DNA from: a virus
Direction: 5' to 3' (one strand)
Length of the DNA stretch: 64,000 nt
Virus record (IMG/VR): IMGVR_UViG_3300015371_000010
Location: 18,688 to 82,687 of that record
In this document: piece after piece, positions 63,227 to 64,000 of the stretch
Layout: every line of letters begins with the position of its first letter
How positions within the stretch are numbered: the stretch's first letter is position 1
Notes under the pieces: model-generated
Told to the model about the DNA's origin: nothing
The model's database searches: none
The model's input: the letters and a program-made list of their open reading frames with translations, nothing else
Made by a program: the position numbers and the translations under genes

Positions 63227-63329
63227 CTCTTCTCATTCCTTTCACGTCGCGGATCATGTTGCGGATCGTGATCCACACTGCGATCGCCAGGATCGCGGTG
63301 ATGAACAGACCCACAGCGTCGACCACCAT
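63219..63329 (-). CDS. Small single-pass membrane protein (36 residues)
   Basis: ATG 63329 begins 2 nt after the preceding stop. The product MVVDAVGLFITAILAIAVWI then TIRNMIRDVKGMRRDE is one hydrophobic helix with a basic C-terminus, the topology of the rightward trio at 11687-11962. It overlaps the next gene by 8 nt. Only weak ribosome-binding sequence is present (TTGAGG adjacent), so coupling to the upstream gene is likely. Confidence 0.52.
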   Translation of the reverse strand: MVVDAVGLFITAILAIAVWITIRNMIRDVKGMRRDE

Positions 63330-63331
63330 CC

Positions 63332-63622
63332 TCAAGAGAGCTCCTTGTAGACCTCGACGTACTTCTTGCAGGTGGCGCCGAACCAGTAGACCCAGCTGGC
63401 GATGGGCATGGGACCGGGATCCTCGGCACCGTCCAGCGAGATCGTGTCCCACACGGGCTCGCCATAGCCGCCCTTGCAGATCTGGATCTCATCGCTGTGG
63501 CCGTCCCAGATGAAGGAGAGCAGCGTCTCCTTGTCGTAGTAGGCCAGATGTGGCACCCCGTCCTCACTCTGCAGCGGCAGGGCGCCGAACGATGACGGCT
63601 TGGAGTCGGGGTCACTGGTCAC
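63332..63622 (-). CDS. Hypothetical protein
   Basis: This 96-residue protein starts at GTG 63622 (GTGA overlap), with GGGAGGAG upstream. LPLQSEDGVPHLAYYDKETL, LSFIWDGHSDEIQICKGGYG then WDTISLDGAEDPGPMPIASW form a mostly beta domain with a helical end (YWFGATCKKYVEVYKELS). No known family is recognised. It sits between two membrane-protein genes. Confidence 0.58.
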   Translation of the reverse strand: MTSDPDSKPSSFGALPLQSEDGVPHLAYYDKETLLSFIWDGHSDEIQICKGGYGEPVWDTISLDGAEDPGPMPIASWVYWFGATCKKYVEVYKELS

Positions 63623-63843
63623 GCGAACTCCTCCCAGGTGAGCATCGACTCCAGCTGCATCTGAACCCACTCCCCGGGCAGCTGCTCACCGTCCAGGTCC
63701 CGCATCACCGCGACATCGTTGACCAGGGCGCGGATCGCGGACTCCTGGCGGTGCAGCTTGGCCCAGGTGCCGATGTAGCAGGCGATGTAGCCGGCGATGC
63801 ACCCACAGATCGCGGAGAGGATGATGACGATGAGGACAGTCAC
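63619..63843 (-). CDS. Small membrane-anchored protein
   Basis: The protein has 74 residues from GTG 63843, with GGAGGAGAG upstream. An N-terminal hydrophobic helix VLIVIILSAICGCIAGYIAC is followed by a soluble, helical, charged region (AKLHRQESAIRALVNDVAVM, QLPGEWVQMQLESMLTWEEF). The layout is a signal-anchor with cytoplasmic domain. It overlaps both neighbours (upstream stop within the GTG, downstream GTGA). Confidence 0.58.
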   Translation of the reverse strand: MTVLIVIILSAICGCIAGYIACYIGTWAKLHRQESAIRALVNDVAVMRDLDGEQLPGEWVQMQLESMLTWEEFA

Positions 63844-64000
63844 TGTTCACTCTCCTCCGGTCCCATCACTCGCTTCGCCTTCTGGGCGATCTCCTGGACC
63901 TGCGCGAAGCCGATATCCAGGTGGTCAGCGCAGTAGCGCTCCCCATTGATGGCGACCACCGCCTGGTTCACGCACCCCGTCTTCTCGCACAGCCCGTTCA
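63840..64000 (-). CDS. C-terminal part of a zinc-finger protein (partial)
   Basis: The frame runs in from the right edge and stops at 63840. The visible 52 residues begin NGLCEKTGCVNQAVVAINGE, then RYCADHLDIGFAQVQEIAQK, giving a C-x4-C ... C-x2-H zinc-knuckle arrangement, and end PEESEQ. The start lies outside the window. Its stop is embedded in the start of the next gene (GTG 63843). Confidence 0.5.
   Translation of the reverse strand, partial: NGLCEKTGCVNQAVVAINGERYCADHLDIGFAQVQEIAQKAKRVMGPEESEQ

Noticed and set aside
1-64000. tRNA genes, CRISPR arrays, insertion sequences, integrase and attachment sites.
   Set aside because: No cloverleaf with a GTTCRA-type T-loop, no regularly spaced repeats with unique spacers, no transposase or integrase motif was recognised by eye. 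A tRNA scan and a repeat search could overturn this.

Overview
The window is a contiguous stretch of an actinobacteriophage genome, a long-tailed (siphovirus-type) phage of a high-G+C Gram-positive host. The evidence is a complete virion gene set (terminase, portal, MuF protein, protease, scaffold, capsid, tail tube, frameshifted tail-assembly chaperone and tape measure), a phage replication set, a WhiB-family regulator (a family of actinobacteria and their phages), frequent GTG starts, G+C-rich third positions, and several start codons sitting exactly 6 nt after a TANNNT hexamer (the actinobacterial leaderless-promoter layout). The host genus cannot be fixed from the sequence. No integrase, attachment site, tRNA or CRISPR array was recognised.

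Layout. Positions 1-13319, rightward: replication and regulation. The set is a DnaB-like helicase, a CHC2/Toprim primase, a probable ssDNA-binding protein, a DnaE-type polymerase with PHP domain, an HNH protein, a Cas4-like exonuclease, several small DNA-binding proteins (MerR-like, winged-helix, HTH, ribbon-helix-helix), two DNase I-fold proteins, three tiny membrane proteins, a RuvC-like resolvase, a WhiB protein and a probable small terminase. Positions 13323-24307: collagen-like, FN3 and modular tail-fibre or minor tail proteins. Holin and endolysin candidates lie at 22568-22840 and 24676-25086. Positions 25423-45119: large terminase, then (after an opposite-strand gene with its own promoter and terminator) portal, a 1193-residue protein, MuF protein, XkdF-type protease, a 613-residue Gly-rich protein, scaffold, decoration, capsid, connectors, tail tube and chaperones. 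Positions 45128-55211: a tape measure carrying M23 and transglycosylase domains, then tail-tip proteins.

Positions 55296-55346 hold a terminator region where the rightward block meets a leftward block (64000 down to 55356). The leftward block holds an AAA+ ATPase, a ParB/DGQHR-type protein, membrane proteins, zinc-ribbon proteins and many unknowns. It is divided into modules by stem-loops, several followed by the same CACATGAAAGG leader. It looks like an early or host-interaction operon of unknown purpose.

The most unusual signals are: a short peptide SAFG[VI][DE]HG shared by four Gly-rich proteins around the capsid gene (a candidate targeting tag for internal head proteins); six putative leaderless starts; a triple TGATATCA operator in front of a ribbon-helix-helix gene; and the stem-loop/leader cassettes of the leftward operon. 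Rightward genes are mostly coupled by ATGA, GTGA, TGATG or TAGTG stop-start overlaps.
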